This document shows positions 11,725-12,948 of a DNA stretch of 12,948 nucleotides, piece by piece. Position 1 is the first letter of the stretch. Every line of letters begins with the position of its first letter. The stretch lies in assembly GCA_029880065.1 (NCBI GenBank), contig JAOUPD010000025.1:1-12948 (forward strand), read 5' to 3'. Both the position numbers and the translations under genes were made by a program. The notes beneath the pieces were generated by a model. It ran no database searches. It was not told where the DNA came from and saw nothing but the letters and a program-made list of their open reading frames with translations. The DNA comes from Hadesarchaea archaeon. GTDB taxonomy: Archaea; Hadarchaeota; Hadarchaeia; Hadarchaeales; Hadarchaeaceae.

Positions 11725-12519
11725 TTGCCAAGCAAAAAAAAGAAGATAGGGGATTGTTTGCCACAAGTTGCAGTCGATGATATCGCGCCGAACGATTATA
11801 ACACGAACGTCATGCCGCCCGGCGCATACAGGCGACTGGTCGAAGACATGAGGGAGAACGGTCCAAGCGCGATAGATCAGATTCTACTGCGCAAGGCAGG
11901 GAAGGAGCTGCGCAAGGTAGGAAAAAGATTCGAAATCATCGATGGTTTCAACAGATGGAAAGCCGCGAATGAACTGGCGTGGAAAACAATCCCAGCTGAG
12001 ATCAGGGACGTTTCGCTGGAAGAGGCAAAGGTCATCAACTACCGCAAGAACAGCGAGCGGGGGACCATCGACCCCTTCAGGGAGGCGGAGCTCTTCAAAT
12101 CCGAGATAGACGCGGGGAGGACCCAAGAGGAGGTTGCCAAGCGTTACGGGATAGAGAGGTCCCAGGTCAGCTACAGGTTGTCGCTCCTGAAAATTTCCGG
12201 GAGGGCACGGAGGTTCATCGACGTGACACGTGTCACGCCCAGCCAGTTGGAAGTGATAGCCAAAGTGATAAGGTCCGCCGATCAGGAACTCCTCGCGAAA
12301 GAGGTGAGGGACAGAGGGCTGGGCGTCAGGAAGCTCGAATTAAGGGCCGCGAGCATGCACAGGTTAAGGCCCATCAGGGTGAAGAGGCCCAAGGACTGCG
12401 AGCTGAAGATGCTCGTGGACATGGTGGCGAATGTCTATGCCGCGTGCGAGGATTGCAAAGCTCGGGGGTCGTGCCCGAACCTAATGGCCGAGTTGAAAAA
12501 GTACCGCAAAAAGAAATAA
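11725..12519 (+). CDS. ParB-like protein (CTPase/DNA-binding fold), 264 aa
   Basis: ParB/Spo0J-type protein; members bind a palindromic parS site and clamp onto DNA, usually for plasmid or chromosome partition, and some act as regulators. The N-terminal domain begins at PQVAVDDIAPNDYN (13-26). The GxxR box is present as GFNRWKAANELAWKTIP (74-90), where ParB usually has GERRW. The next box, NSERGTIDPFREA (109-121), stands in for ENxQRxxLxPxEEA. A helix-turn-helix follows at about 132-156 (RTQEEVAKRYGIERSQVSYR). The C-terminus carries Cys241, Cys244 and Cys250, a possible metal site, and a Lys-rich tail. No parA is in view. The start is uncertain: TTG 11725 or TTG 11758, which has AGGGGA 4-5 bases upstream. 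Arginine is mostly AGG, unlike the core genes to the left, which suggests acquisition by transfer. Confidence 0.85.
   Translation: MPSKKKKIGDCLPQVAVDDIAPNDYNTNVMPPGAYRRLVEDMRENGPSAIDQILLRKAGKELRKVGKRFEIIDGFNRWKAANELAWKTIPAEIRDVSLEEAKVINYRKNSERGTIDPFREAELFKSEIDAGRTQEEVAKRYGIERSQVSYRLSLLKISGRARRFIDVTRVTPSQLEVIAKVIRSADQELLAKEVRDRGLGVRKLELRAASMHRLRPIRVKRPKDCELKMLVDMVANVYAACEDCKARGSCPNLMAELKKYRKKK
12222..12237. repeat. 16-bp perfect palindrome with CACGTG core, candidate parS-like site
   Basis: CGTGACACGTGTCACG is a perfect palindrome inside the ParB-like gene, coding for part of DVTRVTP just after the helix-turn-helix. Bacterial parS (TGTTTCACGTGAAACA) is also a 16-bp palindrome with a CACGTG centre, and in Bacillus subtilis one copy lies inside the parB gene itself. 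The arginine here uses CGT, rare in this AGG-rich gene, as if the DNA were constrained. A site role is inference. Confidence 0.4.
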
Positions 12520-12568
12520 TTTGCCATCCGCCACTTGGACTTAAAAGAACCAATTTCAAAAAGCACGT

Positions 12569-12688
12569 TCACCGGTCGCCCTTTTCGATAGCGGCGAGTA
12601 GCTCCCGCATCACTTTTTCGTGGCTCTGCAACACCTTGGTGAGGCTCTTCATCTCCTTCACGATTTCAGGAGTTACCTTTTTCCGCAT
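12569..12688 (-). CDS. 39-aa orphan related at its N-terminus to the neighbouring HTH protein
   Basis: A short frame with a charged, helical product (MRKKVTPEIVKEMKSLTKVL, then QSHEKVMRELLAAIEKGDR). Its first 16 residues resemble the visible start of the HTH protein at 12772-12948: both have KVT, then E, then EM and L at the same spacing (8 of about 15 identical). The rest shows no helix-turn-helix and looks like an amphipathic or coiled-coil helix. Two TATA-like stretches (about 12710-12716 and 12721-12731) lie upstream of the ATG at 12688. The Shine-Dalgarno site is poor, so it may be leaderless. Function unknown; it could be a DNA-binding-deficient partner or decayed paralogue. Confidence 0.5.
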   Translation of the reverse strand: MRKKVTPEIVKEMKSLTKVLQSHEKVMRELLAAIEKGDR

Positions 12689-12708
12689 TCTATCATTACT
12701 TCACGAAA

Positions 12709-12731
12709 TCATATACTTACATATATTAAAA
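12709..12731 (-). promoter_or_regulatory. TATA-like boxes upstream of the 39-aa gene
   Basis: On the minus strand the sequence reads TTTAATATATG (12721-12731 and just beyond), then GTATATGA (about 12709-12716). The first would give a leader of about a dozen bases and the second a leaderless transcript for the ATG at 12688. The spacer 12689-12771 holds nothing else recognisable. Confidence 0.4.
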
Positions 12732-12771
12732 AATGAAGGGAGTTTGTTAGTGCAATGATAATAGTTATTTA

Positions 12772-12948
12772 CTACCTCAGACCCATCTTCCTCTTCAGCC
12801 TCTCGATGAACCCCTCTTCCCTCAGATACCTCAGGACGGTCTCGTATGACAGGCCCAGCTTATCGGCTATTCTCCTTTTGGACAGCCCAGCCTCTCTGAG
12901 TTTTCTCATCTCCTCGAGGACTTCCTCGGTCACCTTTCTCCTCCTGCC
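12772..12948 (-). CDS. Helix-turn-helix protein, 5' end cut by the window edge
   Basis: The last 58 codons of a small DNA-binding protein are visible, ending in TAG. After a basic start (RRRKVTEEVLEEMRKLREAG) comes a clear resolvase/Hin-type helix-turn-helix: LSKRRIADKLGLSYETVLRYL, followed by REEGFIERLKRKMGLR. Little N-terminal sequence is probably missing, since such proteins often start just before a Lys/Arg-rich stretch; the start lies outside the window. It probably regulates genes of the same element. AGG is the main arginine codon. Confidence 0.7.
   Translation of the reverse strand, partial: GRRRKVTEEVLEEMRKLREAGLSKRRIADKLGLSYETVLRYLREEGFIERLKRKMGLR

Overview
This is archaeal chromosomal DNA. 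The evidence is the set of core genes: a nascent-polypeptide-associated complex protein (NAC) preceded by a PUA-domain protein, an Lhr-type superfamily 2 helicase, a free-standing B3/B4 domain protein, TATA-like boxes at archaeal spacing, very short leaders, and compact mixed-strand gene pairs. Core genes are fairly GC-rich with CGC/CGG/CGA arginine codons, and spacers are AT-rich. The phylum cannot be fixed from the window. UAG is an ordinary stop here: several intact genes end in TAG.

Left part (1-4706). An AT-rich spacer (1-284) precedes an unrecognised 234-residue protein gene on the minus strand. Divergent from it is the most interesting unit, three tightly packed plus-strand genes (1061-4367). 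They encode a 637-residue SMC ATPase whose motifs resemble eukaryotic SMC5/SMC6, a kleisin/ScpA-like protein, and a tandem winged-helix protein of KITE type (ScpB/Nse1/Nse3-like). Together these would supply the parts of a minimal SMC complex. The SMC is about half the normal length, with no recognisable hinge and no Rad50 zinc hook. A small two-helix membrane protein gene follows with its own promoter.

Middle part (4731-11072). On the minus strand lie the Lhr helicase, an unrecognised 153-residue protein, an acylphosphatase, and a 3-methyladenine DNA glycosylase. The last is divergent from a B3/B4 protein and a 69-residue membrane protein. Converging on these is a PUA-domain to NAC pair, likely ribosome-associated. 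Three unrelated DNA-processing units (SMC-like complex, Lhr, glycosylase) therefore lie within about 9 kb.

Right part (about 11073-12948). The character changes: arginine is mostly AGG/AGA, the genes are small, and some are decayed. This part holds gene remnants with in-frame TAG codons, a 38-residue single-helix membrane protein, a ParB-like protein without ParA, a 39-residue orphan, and the end of a small helix-turn-helix protein. It reads as an integrated or decaying mobile element continuing beyond the window. The ParB-like gene contains a perfect 16-bp palindrome with a CACGTG core, a candidate parS-like site.
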